DNA from: an uncultured Spirochaetia bacterium
Lineage (GTDB): Bacteria; Spirochaetota; Spirochaetia; SZUA-6; Bin103
Assembly (NCBI GenBank): GCA_958296075.1
Contig: CATQHW010000002.1
Span: 1,589,828-1,653,827 of the forward strand
Direction: 5' to 3'
Length of the DNA stretch: 64,000 nt
The notes under the pieces are model-generated. The model ran no database searches and was not told where the DNA came from. It was given only the letters and a program-made list of their open reading frames with translations. This document shows, one piece after another, positions 1 through 9,107 of the stretch. The position numbers and the translations under genes were made by a program. The number at the start of each line of letters is the position of its first letter. Positions within the stretch are counted from its first letter, which is position 1.

Positions 1-435
1 CAGTTCGAGCGGAAGGGGATCGATGCGATCTTTCAGCTCACGCGCGCGTTTCAGGACGCGATGGGGCTGTCGGTCGAGCTGCACGCCGGCAACCTGCCGC
101 CGACGTTGGGGCCGCGCATCGATTCGGTGCTGTTCCGCCTCGTCCAGGAGGGTCTGACCAACGCGTTCCGCCACGGAAACGCTTCCCGCGTGCGCATCAC
201 CATGTGGCAGGCGGCCGACGAGATCCGCGTCAGCGTGTGGGACGACGGCCGCGGGCTGTCGCCGGACGGCGCCGTCCAGGACGGCATCGGCATGGCCGGC
301 ATGCGGGAACGGTTCGCGGAGCTGGGCGGTACGATCGGGGCACGGAACGTCACGGACGGATTCCAGCTCGCCGGTACGATTCCGTACGCGATGGGGGACA
401 TCATTGGATCGGATCACGGTTCTGATCGCGGATGA
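1..435 (+). CDS. Sensor histidine kinase, C-terminal part (cut by window edge)
   Basis: The reading frame is open from base 1, so only the last 144 codons are present. They hold the ATP-binding HATPase_c end of a NarX/DegS-type (HisKA_3) kinase: an N-box (QEGLTNAFRHGN), a G1 box (DDGRG) and a G2 box (GIGMAGMRERF). The phosphoacceptor helix and any sensor domain lie upstream of the window. The gene overlaps the following response regulator by 32 nt, so the two are surely a cognate two-component pair. The sugar-transport genes downstream are a plausible target, but that is inference. Confidence 0.88.
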   Translation, partial: QFERKGIDAIFQLTRAFQDAMGLSVELHAGNLPPTLGPRIDSVLFRLVQEGLTNAFRHGNASRVRITMWQAADEIRVSVWDDGRGLSPDGAVQDGIGMAGMRERFAELGGTIGARNVTDGFQLAGTIPYAMGDIIGSDHGSDRG

Positions 436-1093
436 TCAGCGGCTGTTCGCCCACGGCATCGACATCATCCTTCGCACCTACGGCAAGAACGAGATAACGG
501 TCGCCGGCATCGCCGAGAACGGCAGGCAGGCGGTTCGCATGGCGGACCGCCTGCAGCCGGACGTCATCCTGATGGACGTCCGCATGCCGGTGATGGACGG
601 CACGGAGGCGACGCGGACGATTCACCGGGCGCACCCGAAGATCAAGATACTGGTCCTCACCACGTTCGACGACGACGACTACGTGTTCAGCGCGCTGGAC
701 GCCGGCGCGATCGGCTACGTCCTCAAGAACGTCAAGCCCGACCAGCTCGTCACCGCGATTCGAGCCGTCCACGCCGGCGACTACTTCGTATCGCCGGCGG
801 TCGGCTACAAGCTGGTGCAGCGCGCTCAGGAAGGCGTGCAGATCGGCCGGCGCGGCGCGCGGTACCAGGGGGAGCTCAACTTCATCCAGTCGAAGTTCGA
901 GCGCCTGACCCGCCGGGAGGCCGAGGTCCTCCATCTGCTGCTGCGCGACTTCGACAACCGGGAAATCGCCGAACGCCTGTTCGTCGCCGAGCAGACGGTC
1001 CGCAACCACGTCAGCGTCATCTACACCAAGCTCGGCGTGAGCGACCGCACGCACGCGAAACGAGCCGCCAAGAACGCCCTGCGCACGTCGTAG
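404..1093 (+). CDS. NarL/FixJ-family response regulator
   Basis: The protein has 229 aa. The receiver domain has its acidic pair at D10-D11, the phosphoacceptor at D58 (in ILMDVRMP), a Thr in VLTTFDD and the conserved Lys in YVLKN. The C-terminal LuxR-type helix-turn-helix (LTRREAEVLHLLL, then AEQTVRNHVSVIYTKL) binds DNA. The start is a TTG inside the kinase gene, with a GGGGA ribosome-binding sequence a few bases upstream; no ATG is available near the domain start. About 40 residues separate the receiver from the HTH, longer than the usual NarL linker. It is the partner of the overlapping kinase. Confidence 0.92.
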   Translation: MDRITVLIADDQRLFAHGIDIILRTYGKNEITVAGIAENGRQAVRMADRLQPDVILMDVRMPVMDGTEATRTIHRAHPKIKILVLTTFDDDDYVFSALDAGAIGYVLKNVKPDQLVTAIRAVHAGDYFVSPAVGYKLVQRAQEGVQIGRRGARYQGELNFIQSKFERLTRREAEVLHLLLRDFDNREIAERLFVAEQTVRNHVSVIYTKLGVSDRTHAKRAAKNALRTS

Positions 1094-1174
1094 GCGGAAC
1101 GCCGCAGGCAGTACTCCCGTACTACCTGCGCGACAACGTGACCCGGGTACCATGGCCGCCGCCGCGCACGCGCC

Positions 1175-1180
1175 TATGAT
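1175..1180 (+). promoter_or_regulatory. Predicted -10 element (TATGAT) of the sugar-transport operon
   Basis: The hexamer TATGAT ends 9 nt before the GTG start at 1190, with no Shine-Dalgarno sequence between. The same 9-nt geometry recurs at several other genes in the window, so I read it as the -10 box of a promoter giving an almost leaderless transcript. Confidence 0.45.
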
Positions 1181-1189
1181 GCGCGCGCG

Positions 1190-2227
1190 GTGGCGGTCAT
1201 GCTCACGACCAAGAAGGATGGAGCGGCCTCCGCCCCCGGTCGGCCCTCCGCGTATGGCAGAACGGCGCCGGCGCTTGCCGCGGCGGGCCTCGGCGCGCGG
1301 CTTGCGCGTTACAAGTACTTCTACGTCCTGCTGCTACCGGCGATTCTCTTCTACTTCGTCTTCAACTACATCCCGATGTACGGGATCGTCCTGGCGTTCA
1401 AGCACTACCGGTTCAACACCCCCAGCGCGCTCGGCAACCTGCCGCTGATCAGCTATATCGGCCAGTTCATGAACATGGAGTGGGTCGGCCTGCAGTGGTT
1501 CGAGATGCTGGGGAGCCGGCCGGACTTCTGGCGAGCCTTCACCAATACGTTGCTCATCAGCTTCTACCGCATCCTGTTCGGGTTCCCCGCGCCGATCATC
1601 CTGGCGCTGTTGATGAACGAAGTGCAGCGCGACGGCGTCAAGCGCGTATATCAGACCGTCTACACCTTTCCGCACTTCCTCTCGTGGGTGCTGATCGCCG
1701 GCGTGCTGTTCGGGATACTCAGCACCAATGGCGCTCTCAACCAGCTGATCGTGAAGCTCGGCGGTGACCGGACCCAGTTTCTGACCGACACCTCCCTGTT
1801 CCGGGGCCTGCTGGTGAGCACGGAGATATGGAAGAGCGTCGGCTGGGGATCGATCATCTTCCTGGCGGCGATCGCCGGCATCGATCCGCAGCTCTACGAG
1901 GCGGCGACGATCGACGGCGCCGGCCGCTGGAAGAGCCTGCTCCACGTGACCTGGCCCGGCATCACCACGACCGCCGTCATCCTCCTGATCCTGCAGGTGG
2001 GAAACATCCTCAACGCGGGGTTCGATCAGGTCCTCAACATGATGAACCCGGCCGTGTATGAGGTCGGCGACATCATCGATACGTATGTCTTCAGAATGTC
2101 GTTCTGGGACCCCAAGAACTTCGGCTTCACCACCGCCGTGGGCCTGTTCAAGTCGGTCATCAACTTCGCGCTCCTGGTGGCCGCCAACTGGGGCGCCCGC
2201 CTGCTTGGCCAGCAAGGGCTGTTTTAG
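1190..2227 (+). CDS. CUT1 sugar ABC transporter permease (LplB-like)
   Basis: This 345-aa inner-membrane permease belongs to the MalF/LplB side of a carbohydrate importer. A charged N-terminal tail is followed by the first membrane segment (YVLLLPAILFYFVFNY) and the family signature YIPMYGIVLAFK. The EAA loop that contacts the ATPase is clear: EAATIDGAGRW followed by HVTWPGI. GTG at 1190 is taken as the start because of the -10 element 9 nt upstream; ATG at 1199 is an alternative. It is followed 8 nt later by the partner permease and then by the binding protein. No ATPase gene is present, as is usual for lpl/ytc-type systems that share a genome-wide ATPase. Confidence 0.92.
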   Translation: MAVMLTTKKDGAASAPGRPSAYGRTAPALAAAGLGARLARYKYFYVLLLPAILFYFVFNYIPMYGIVLAFKHYRFNTPSALGNLPLISYIGQFMNMEWVGLQWFEMLGSRPDFWRAFTNTLLISFYRILFGFPAPIILALLMNEVQRDGVKRVYQTVYTFPHFLSWVLIAGVLFGILSTNGALNQLIVKLGGDRTQFLTDTSLFRGLLVSTEIWKSVGWGSIIFLAAIAGIDPQLYEAATIDGAGRWKSLLHVTWPGITTTAVILLILQVGNILNAGFDQVLNMMNPAVYEVGDIIDTYVFRMSFWDPKNFGFTTAVGLFKSVINFALLVAANWGARLLGQQGLF

Positions 2228-2235
2228 GCGATCCC

Positions 2236-3186
2236 GTGTCGGACCGGCTGATCGACGTCGACCGCCAGACCCTTGCCGGTTCGTTGCGGCAACGGAGCCG
2301 GGCGTACGCCAGCCGACGGAGCGCCGGCGGACGCGCCGCCGACATCGTCATTCACGGCGTGCTGCTGGTGGTTCTGGTGCTCACGGTCGCGCCGTTCTAC
2401 TACATGGTGGTGCTGTCGTTCGCCCGCTTCGAGGACGTCGCCGGCGGCGCCTTCTACCTCATTCCCAAACACATCGACTTCGCCTCCTACAAGCTGATTC
2501 TGGAGGACGACACGATGCTGCGCGCGTTTCTGGTCAGCACCGTCGTCACCGTCATCGGCACCGCCGTGAGCATGCTGGTCACCACCTCGGCGGCTTACGC
2601 GCTCTCCAAGAAGGGCCTGCCCGGCCGCAACGCGATCTTCACCTACATCATCGTCACCATGTTCTTCTCCGGCGGCCTCATCCCCCTGTACCTGGTGATG
2701 AAGGACCTCGGGTTCGTCGACAGCTACCTGGTGATGATCATTCCGCTGTCCCTCAACACCTTCTTTCTGATCCTCATGAAAAACTACTTTCTGACCATTC
2801 CCGAATCCCTGGAGGAGTCGGCGAAGATCGACGGCGCGAACGACATCCTCATCATGTTCCGGATCGTGATCCCCATCGCCGCGCCGATCATGGCGACCAT
2901 TTCGCTCTTCTACGCGGTCGCCTACTGGAACGATTGGTGGTTCCCGATGCTCTTTCTGCAGGACCCCGACAAGTACCCGCTGCAGCTCCTGCTGCGGAAG
3001 ATCGTCATCGAACAGGAGATGGCGAACCGGCTGGACCGGGTGTCGGTGATGTTCGGCAGACACTACTACCGGCTGTCCGTGCAGATGGCCACGGTCGCGA
3101 TCGCGACCCTGCCTATCCTCCTCGTGTATCCCTTCGTGCAGAAGTACTTTGCCAGAGGGATCATGATCGGTGCGATCAAGGCATGA
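2236..3186 (+). CDS. CUT1 sugar ABC transporter permease (LplC/YtcP-like)
   Basis: This 316-aa second permease of the importer is of the MalG type, with about six membrane segments starting at IVIHGVLLVVLVLTVAPFYY. The EAA loop reads LEESAKIDGAND and is followed by a proline-rich IPIAAP segment that docks the ATPase. The family hallmark VAYWNDWWFP is present. The start is a GTG 8 nt after the upstream permease stop. Together with the upstream permease and the downstream binding protein it makes a typical three-gene oligosaccharide or polysaccharide-breakdown-product importer; the substrate cannot be read from sequence. Confidence 0.92.
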   Translation: MSDRLIDVDRQTLAGSLRQRSRAYASRRSAGGRAADIVIHGVLLVVLVLTVAPFYYMVVLSFARFEDVAGGAFYLIPKHIDFASYKLILEDDTMLRAFLVSTVVTVIGTAVSMLVTTSAAYALSKKGLPGRNAIFTYIIVTMFFSGGLIPLYLVMKDLGFVDSYLVMIIPLSLNTFFLILMKNYFLTIPESLEESAKIDGANDILIMFRIVIPIAAPIMATISLFYAVAYWNDWWFPMLFLQDPDKYPLQLLLRKIVIEQEMANRLDRVSVMFGRHYYRLSVQMATVAIATLPILLVYPFVQKYFARGIMIGAIKA

Positions 3187-3200
3187 CAAATGGACCTTAT

Positions 3201-3216
3201 CCGGGCGCATGCCCGG
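3201..3216 (+). promoter_or_regulatory. Intercistronic hairpin before the binding-protein gene
   Basis: A perfect 6-bp inverted repeat (CCGGGC / GCCCGG) around the tetranucleotide GCAT sits between the second permease and the binding-protein gene. Such hairpins often stabilise the downstream message so that the binding protein is made in excess over the permeases. That role is inferred. Confidence 0.45.
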
Positions 3217-3239
3217 CAAACATAAGGCAGGAGGTTACG

Positions 3240-4859
3240 ATGAGAGGACTCATCAGGACGCCGGCGATGGTATTCGCCGCGCTGCTGGTAGTCGCGACGT
3301 TCGGCTTCGCGGAAGGCACCGAAGAGCAGGCTTCCGGGGAGCGTATCGAGGTCACCCTGGGGAGCATCAACATCGGTGCGGCGTTCCCGGAGGGAGTCGA
3401 CGATCCGATGCGCGACTACCTCGAGGAGAGGTTCAACATGACCCTCACGCCGAAGGACTACAACTGGGGAGACCTGGAAACCAAGATCAACACCTGGGCG
3501 GCCTCGGCGACGCTTCCGGACGTGTTCTTCCTCGCCCACATCGGCACCGGCCGGTACTTTCAATGGATCCAGGACGGCGTGGTCCGGGCTCTGCCGGAAG
3601 ACCTTTCGGCGTGGCCGGACCTGCAGTGGACGATCGAAAACACCGGCGTGCGGGAGTATGACGTGGACGGCCGGACCTACGCGCTGCCGAGGGGGGGGGC
3701 GAGGGTCCTTCCTGCCAGCCACCCGGCGTTGGCGACCTCGAACCTGTCCTGGGGGGGCCGGACCCTGTTCGTGCGGAAGGACTGGATGGAGAAGCTCGGC
3801 ATCGACGACCCACAGACCGCCGAGGAATTCATCGAGATGTGCGTCCGGTTCGCCACCGAAGATCCGGACGGAAACGGCCAGGACGACACCATGGGCTTCA
3901 CCCTGCGGGCGATCTGGCCCTTCCACAGCCAGACGTTCGGCTATGGATTCACCGACGGGGCGTGGATCAAGGTGGGCGACGAGTACCACCTGGGTCACAC
4001 CACCAGAGCGGCGTTCGAGCTGTTCAGCTTCCTGCGCGAGCTCTATCAGCGCGGCGGCCTTGACCCGGACTTCGTGTTGAACACGGGCGGCTTCGATTCG
4101 GTGGATCTGTTCGCGACCGACAAGGCGGGGCTGACCAACTTCCAGTCGGTGCCCGTGCATTACAACGGGTTCGTGGACCGCTGGAATCAGTTCAATCCGG
4201 ACCGGCCCTTCTTCGACCACGTGAAGGTCCTGCGGCCCTTCCCGGTCGACGGTTACGACGTTCACGCCATAGGGCGCGCCGGCGAGACCGGGTTCTGGTC
4301 GGAGAGCTACGTCGCCGGCACCGTCGACGACGAGAAGATGAGCCGCATCCTGGACCTCTACGACTATCTCTACAGCCAGGAAGGCATCATGACGGTCATG
4401 TTCGGGGTCGAGGGAGAGGACTACCGGATGGATGGCGCCGACATCGTGCCCCTGAAGACCGACGATGAGGGCAACCCGTTGCTGGCCAGCGATCTCTACC
4501 CGATCATGAGCGCGGCCGGCGGCTTCTCCTACCTGGCCAACTGGCCCGAAGACGCGGTGCAGTACGTCAATCCGAAGTTCCCGGCGGAGGTGCGCGACGC
4601 CTCCATCGCCGAGGTCGAGTGGTTTCACTCGGTCGGCGGCAAGGACACGCCGGCGATTCCCGCCGTGCAGGCGATCGACGTTCCCGAAAAGCAGAACCTG
4701 ACCATCGACGTCGGCGCCTCCTGGGCCCGATTCATCCTGGATGACTCCGGGAAGTCGGACGAAGAGCTCTATCAGGAGATGGTCGCCGAGTGGAACGCCA
4801 ACGGCTATCAGGCGGCGGTCGACGCGATCACCGCCAAGGCGAAGGAGATGGGCCTCTAG
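3240..4859 (+). CDS. Extracellular sugar-binding protein of the CUT1 importer
   Basis: This 539-aa solute-binding protein is of the LplA/YtcQ type. A signal peptide (residues about 1-24, hydrophobic VFAALLVVATFGFA) ends just before EGTEEQ, an arrangement common in spirochaetal binding proteins. The body has family features such as YALPRGG and VRKDWMEKLGID. The true start is the ATG at 3240, behind a strong AGGAGG ribosome site; the frame is open far upstream only because it shadows the permease. A run of nine G at 3691-3699 lies inside the gene but the frame stays open. Last gene of the operon. Confidence 0.92.
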   Translation: MRGLIRTPAMVFAALLVVATFGFAEGTEEQASGERIEVTLGSINIGAAFPEGVDDPMRDYLEERFNMTLTPKDYNWGDLETKINTWAASATLPDVFFLAHIGTGRYFQWIQDGVVRALPEDLSAWPDLQWTIENTGVREYDVDGRTYALPRGGARVLPASHPALATSNLSWGGRTLFVRKDWMEKLGIDDPQTAEEFIEMCVRFATEDPDGNGQDDTMGFTLRAIWPFHSQTFGYGFTDGAWIKVGDEYHLGHTTRAAFELFSFLRELYQRGGLDPDFVLNTGGFDSVDLFATDKAGLTNFQSVPVHYNGFVDRWNQFNPDRPFFDHVKVLRPFPVDGYDVHAIGRAGETGFWSESYVAGTVDDEKMSRILDLYDYLYSQEGIMTVMFGVEGEDYRMDGADIVPLKTDDEGNPLLASDLYPIMSAAGGFSYLANWPEDAVQYVNPKFPAEVRDASIAEVEWFHSVGGKDTPAIPAVQAIDVPEKQNLTIDVGASWARFILDDSGKSDEELYQEMVAEWNANGYQAAVDAITAKAKEMGL

Positions 4860-4877
4860 CCCGATTCCGTTTGCCGT

Positions 4878-4910
4878 GGGCCGTACCACCGCCGTACGGT
4901 GGTGCGGCCC
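4878..4910 (+). terminator. Strong hairpin after the binding-protein gene
   Basis: The 14-nt arms GGGCCGTACCACCG and CGGTGGTGCGGCCC pair completely (one G:U) around a 5-nt loop, starting 18 nt after the stop codon at 4859. There is no T-run, so it may be a terminator that needs help or an mRNA end-stabiliser. It also lies between the converging importer and hsd operons and could serve both strands. Confidence 0.55.
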
Positions 4911-4985
4911 GCTTGGCGCCGTGGAGCGATCCGATCCCCTGCTCCACGTCATGCCTGCGAACTGTTGCCGCCCGGTGCCGCACGG

Positions 4986-7900
4986 CTATGGAGATGACGG
5001 CGCGGCGCCTGCCGGCTCGCAGGCCAGATCGAACACCGTGTCGGTCATCCAGCGCTTGAAGCTGTCATTGTCCATGAACTGCTTGAAGAGCTGGGTGTCG
5101 TCGCGCATCACCGCGGTCATCACCCGCAGCAGCGCCCGGTCGTGCTCGATGCGGGCGTTCTGCCGGTCGGAGTTCCGCTGCGCGTTGCGGAAGGCGGTGT
5201 CCGCGGCCACGCGGGCGGGAATCGTTTCGGTGATGAGTTGCCGCACGTGGTCGGCGTCTTCCCACTGGATGTCGCCGAAGTGCTCGTTGAAGGCGCGCAG
5301 GATGTTGGACAGCCGGTCCAGCTCCGGTTCGGGCCGGTAGCCGCCGCCGGCGGCCGGCACCGGCTCGATGGCGGCGTCCTGGTCCGGCAGCAGGATCCGC
5401 TGCAGCGCCTGCTTCTCGGCCCGGTAGCTGTCGAGGTCGATGGCGTCGAGGATGCCCTTGGCGAGGTCGTCTTCCGCGGGCGCCGGCAGCTTCGGGACCA
5501 GGAAGTTGAGGAAGATCGAGCGCTTCTCCCAGCCGGCGTTGGTGTACCGCAGGACGGCCGACAGAAAGGCGTAGGTGCGGATGAACCCCTTGGCGTTGCC
5601 CTTGAACGCGACCTGCCCGTCCTCGTCCAGATCGCGCCGGTAGACCGCCGCGCAGGCGTCGAGGATCGGATCGAGCCGGTCGCGCTCGGCGCCGCTCAGG
5701 TAGCGCCGCACGAACTCCTCGATCTGCTCCCCGGAATAGACCTGGGCGCGGTCCAGATCGGCCTGCAGATCGTGCAGCCGGTCGGGGTCGGTCTCGTCGG
5801 CCAGGATCGTCGCCCGGTAGAAGTCCGCGAAGGCATCGCGGATGGTGTCGGCGTCGTTCAGGAAGTCGAGCACGAAGACGTCGTGCTTGCCGGGATGCGC
5901 GCGGTTGAGGCGCGACAGGGTCTGCACCGCCTTGATGCCGGACAGCGTCTTGTCCACGTACATCGTATGCAGCAGCGGCTCGTCGTAGCCGGTCTGGAAC
6001 TTGTCCGCGCACACCAGGAAGCGGTAGGGCTCCTCCCGGAATTGGTCGGCGATCTGCGCGGAGGGCAGGCCGTTCAGCGACGCCTCGGTGACCCTGGCGC
6101 CGCCGAAGTCGTGCTCACCGGAGAAGGCGGCCAGTGCCCGGTACGGGCTCTTGCGCTCCTCGAGATAGGCGCGGATGGCGTAGAAGTACTGGATCGCGCG
6201 CTCGATGCCGCCGGTGACCACCATCGCCCGCGCCGCGCCGCCGATCTTGTGCTGCGCCAGCACCTGGTCGTGGAAGTGGTCGATCATGATCTCGGCCTTG
6301 AGGCGGATCGCGTGGTCGCTGCCCTCCACGAAGCGGCGCAGTTTCTTCTGCGCCTTGCCGGCGTCGAACTCCGGGTCGTCGGCCACCGTCTTGGTGAGCC
6401 GGTAGTAGCTGGCGACCGGCGTGTAGTGGGCCAGCACGTCGAGGATGAACCCCTCCTGGATCGCCTGTTTCATGGTGTAGCCGTGGAAGGCGTGATGCCG
6501 AACGGCGCCGTCCGGCTGCGGGTCGGGAGCGCCGAAGATTTCCAGCGTCTTGTTCTTGGGCGTCGCGGTGAACGCGAAGTAGCTGGCGCTGGGGAGCAGC
6601 CGGCGCGACTCCATCAGGCGGTTGATCCGGTCCTCGAAGGTCTCCTCCTCGCCCACCTCGCCGGCCTCCGAGAGCGCCTGCGTCATGGCCGCGCTGGTGC
6701 GGCCGCCCTGGCTGGAGTGCGCCTCGTCGATGATGATCGCGAACCGCCGCCGGCGCTGCTCATTGCCGATCTCGTCGAGGATGAACGGAAACTTCTGGAC
6801 CGTGGAGATGATGATCTTCTTGCCGCTCTCGATGAAGCGGCGCAGGTCGCCCGAGCGGTCGGCGTGACCGACGGTCGCCCCGACCTGGGCGTATTGGCGG
6901 ATCGTGTCGCGGATCTGCCGGTCGAGGATGCGCCGGTCGGTGACCACGATGATCGAGTCGAAGACCGGCGCGCCGTTCCGCGCCAGCCCGATCAGTTGGT
7001 GGGCCAGCCACGCGATGGAGTTGCTCTTACCGCTGCCGGCCGAGTGCTGGATCAGGTAGCGCCGTCCCGCGCCGTTGGTGGCGGCGTCGGCCAGCAGGCG
7101 GCGCACCACGTCGAGCTGATGGTAGCGCGGCCAGATCTGGGTCCGTTTCGTGCGGCCGGTCTCGACGTCCTTCGATGCCACCACCTGGGCGTAGTTTTCC
7201 AGGATGTCGGTCAGGCTCCGGCGGGGCAGCACCTCGCGCCACAGGTAGTCGATCGCCAGACCGTTGGGGTTGGGCGGGTTGCCGGCGCCGTCGTTCCAGC
7301 CGCGGTTGAAGGGCAGGAACCAGGACGCCTTGCCGGTCAGGTGGGTGCAGAAGCGCACCTCGCGCTCGTCGGCCGCGAAGTGCGCGACGCAGCGGCCGAA
7401 CTCGAAGAGCCGCTCGCGCGGGTCGCGGTCCTGCCGGTACTGGAGGACCGCGTCGGCCACGGTCTGCTTGGTAAGGCTGTTCTTCAACTCGAAGGTGAAG
7501 ACCGGCAGGCCGTTGATGAACAGTCCGATGTCGAGCGCCCGCTGCGCCACGGCGCGGCTGTAGCGGAGCTGGCGGGTGACGGTGAAGCGGTTCAGTTCGA
7601 ACCGTTCCGTCGCCCGCCGGTTGCCGGGCGACGGCGTGCCGTAGAAGAGGTCCAGGTGGCGCGCGCCGTGCTTGACGCCGTGGCGCAGTACGTCGATGGT
7701 GCCGCGCTTGCCGATCTCGCCCTGCAGGCGAGCCAGGAAGCGGCGCCGCGTCGGGCCGCCGGCGGAAAGCTCCAGCGCCGCGGCGGCCTCCGGCTGCGTA
7801 GCATGCAGGAAGGCGGCGAGCTGCGCCAGATCGACGCAGTGTTCGCGGTCGTAGTCGTGGAAGTTGCCGGCGCTCCACCCCACCCCGCCGTACCCGGCGG

Positions 7901-8009
7901 GCGGCTCGCCGATCGTCCCCTCCGCCGGCGGATCGCACGGGTGCCCGGCCAGCCCCATGCAGACCGACCGTTCGAGCCCCCGTTCGGACGTATCGGTGGA
8001 GCTACCCAT
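4986..8009 (-). CDS. hsdR: Type I restriction endonuclease, R subunit
   Basis: This 1007-aa motor and nuclease subunit is full length for the family. The N-terminal PD-(D/E)XK nuclease region is seen in the DIGLFINGLPVFTFELKN segment. The SF2 translocase follows, with Walker A (SAGSGKSNS, about residue 325), the DEAH box (IIDEAHSS, about 428) and motif III (FTATPKN). The C-terminal part is helical and contacts HsdM/HsdS. It is the last gene of the leftward hsd operon and overlaps the preceding unknown gene by 8 nt. With HsdM and HsdS it would translocate and cut unmethylated DNA. Confidence 0.95.
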   Translation of the reverse strand: MGSSTDTSERGLERSVCMGLAGHPCDPPAEGTIGEPPAGYGGVGWSAGNFHDYDREHCVDLAQLAAFLHATQPEAAAALELSAGGPTRRRFLARLQGEIGKRGTIDVLRHGVKHGARHLDLFYGTPSPGNRRATERFELNRFTVTRQLRYSRAVAQRALDIGLFINGLPVFTFELKNSLTKQTVADAVLQYRQDRDPRERLFEFGRCVAHFAADEREVRFCTHLTGKASWFLPFNRGWNDGAGNPPNPNGLAIDYLWREVLPRRSLTDILENYAQVVASKDVETGRTKRTQIWPRYHQLDVVRRLLADAATNGAGRRYLIQHSAGSGKSNSIAWLAHQLIGLARNGAPVFDSIIVVTDRRILDRQIRDTIRQYAQVGATVGHADRSGDLRRFIESGKKIIISTVQKFPFILDEIGNEQRRRRFAIIIDEAHSSQGGRTSAAMTQALSEAGEVGEEETFEDRINRLMESRRLLPSASYFAFTATPKNKTLEIFGAPDPQPDGAVRHHAFHGYTMKQAIQEGFILDVLAHYTPVASYYRLTKTVADDPEFDAGKAQKKLRRFVEGSDHAIRLKAEIMIDHFHDQVLAQHKIGGAARAMVVTGGIERAIQYFYAIRAYLEERKSPYRALAAFSGEHDFGGARVTEASLNGLPSAQIADQFREEPYRFLVCADKFQTGYDEPLLHTMYVDKTLSGIKAVQTLSRLNRAHPGKHDVFVLDFLNDADTIRDAFADFYRATILADETDPDRLHDLQADLDRAQVYSGEQIEEFVRRYLSGAERDRLDPILDACAAVYRRDLDEDGQVAFKGNAKGFIRTYAFLSAVLRYTNAGWEKRSIFLNFLVPKLPAPAEDDLAKGILDAIDLDSYRAEKQALQRILLPDQDAAIEPVPAAGGGYRPEPELDRLSNILRAFNEHFGDIQWEDADHVRQLITETIPARVAADTAFRNAQRNSDRQNARIEHDRALLRVMTAVMRDDTQLFKQFMDNDSFKRWMTDTVFDLACEPAGAAPSSP

Positions 8010-9003
8010 CTGTCGTCTCCACCGGATACTCAGTCTGCGTGTCTACCTCCAATCCGATTACTCTTATCAACCGCGGCGTACCACCAACCTGCTCATAGCG
8101 ACCATGCACGCGAACTTCCCTATCCAATAGAGCACGCTCGTTCTTGACTTCCGCATCTGTATATATGCATCGTATCGAACCCCCATCGATCTCCCTGACA
8201 TGTCGGATCTCGAATCTCCTGGCATCCAGGTCGATCGCACGAACGGTACCGGAAAAGGTTGCGGTATCGCCTCCTGGTTTAACGGCATGCGCCACAGCTC
8301 TGAGAAGAACTTTCCGCGATTCAGCGGTAAGCGGCATCACGTCTTTGTCCGAAATAGTCGGCTCATAGAGTACTAATTCATCCACTTTGCTCCGAGTCGA
8401 TGGTGCGAGCCTGCTCGCGGCTACCAAGACCGCATCACGAACGGCCGGATCTGGCATCTCCTCCTCTATCGAGTCATCGACATGGTCGGAGCGCACGTAC
8501 TGAGCGACTACCGCAATGCGCCTCATCGAGTCCCTGACCGAATCCAGAACCGGGTCCGGCAGAGCAAGGAATCCCTGACCATCAGCATCGCCGTCCCCAT
8601 TCGAAGGGATCGATATACCGATGACAAGGCTTCCCTTGACCAACCCTGTCAGCAAGGGGTCGAGTCTGTCCGGCCAGGGCACGTCGCTATTGAGGCCAGC
8701 TATCGCCTTCGCCATGACCTGAATCTGTTTTCTCAGTCCATCAACAACCGATGCAACGATTTTCGTCGGGGCGCTTCCCTCTGCAATCGACTTTCCTGTA
8801 AAACGCGCCACAAGGTCCGACGAATCAATGAGCTGAGCAAGCGGAAACTCCTCCTGGTAGAGTTGACTCAGCAGGTCATAGTACGGACGCTCCAACTTAT
8901 CCGTACGAATATCATTTCTCAGTGCCAAGCTTCGTGCGGACGCTATCTGATCATGAATGATCCGCGCCTTCTTCTCTACCAGATCGACCCACGAATCAGT
9001 CAT
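8002..9003 (-). CDS. Unknown protein inserted in the hsd operon
   Basis: I do not recognise this 333-aa protein. It begins with a helical, charged region (VDLVEKKARIIHDQIASARS), has mixed middle and C-terminal parts, and shows no membrane segment, zinc ligands or nuclease motif that I can see. The C-terminal third (TFSGTVRAIDLDARRFEIRHV) looks like a small beta domain. It is transcribed in the hsd direction and overlaps hsdR by 8 nt. A TATACT hexamer 11 nt upstream of the ATG (9015-9020, read leftward) could be an internal promoter. Its base composition is visibly less GC-rich than hsdR or hsdM, suggesting separate origin. Confidence 0.7.
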   Translation of the reverse strand: MTDSWVDLVEKKARIIHDQIASARSLALRNDIRTDKLERPYYDLLSQLYQEEFPLAQLIDSSDLVARFTGKSIAEGSAPTKIVASVVDGLRKQIQVMAKAIAGLNSDVPWPDRLDPLLTGLVKGSLVIGISIPSNGDGDADGQGFLALPDPVLDSVRDSMRRIAVVAQYVRSDHVDDSIEEEMPDPAVRDAVLVAASRLAPSTRSKVDELVLYEPTISDKDVMPLTAESRKVLLRAVAHAVKPGGDTATFSGTVRAIDLDARRFEIRHVREIDGGSIRCIYTDAEVKNERALLDREVRVHGRYEQVGGTPRLIRVIGLEVDTQTEYPVETTDG

Positions 9004-9107
9004 CGTGTACCCTCAGTATACCCTGCAGTTGCTGGTCGTCAATCCCCAGGAGCGCGAAACGAGGCAGCGATACGCGACGTGATTCGTCCGTGTCGACGGC
9101 CGCGTCG

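Noticed and set aside
2058..3239. Long N-terminal extension of the binding-protein frame across the second permease
   Set aside because: The strong ribosome site and signal peptide at 3240 define the real start; the extension is just an open frame over the permease.
3691..3699. Run of nine G inside the binding-protein gene as a phase-variation switch
   Set aside because: The frame is intact and family similarity continues on both sides; nothing shows that it varies.
5142..8147. A 1001-codon plus-strand frame opposite hsdR
   Set aside because: It is the antisense shadow of hsdR in a GC-rich sequence; HsdR has all family motifs, the shadow none.
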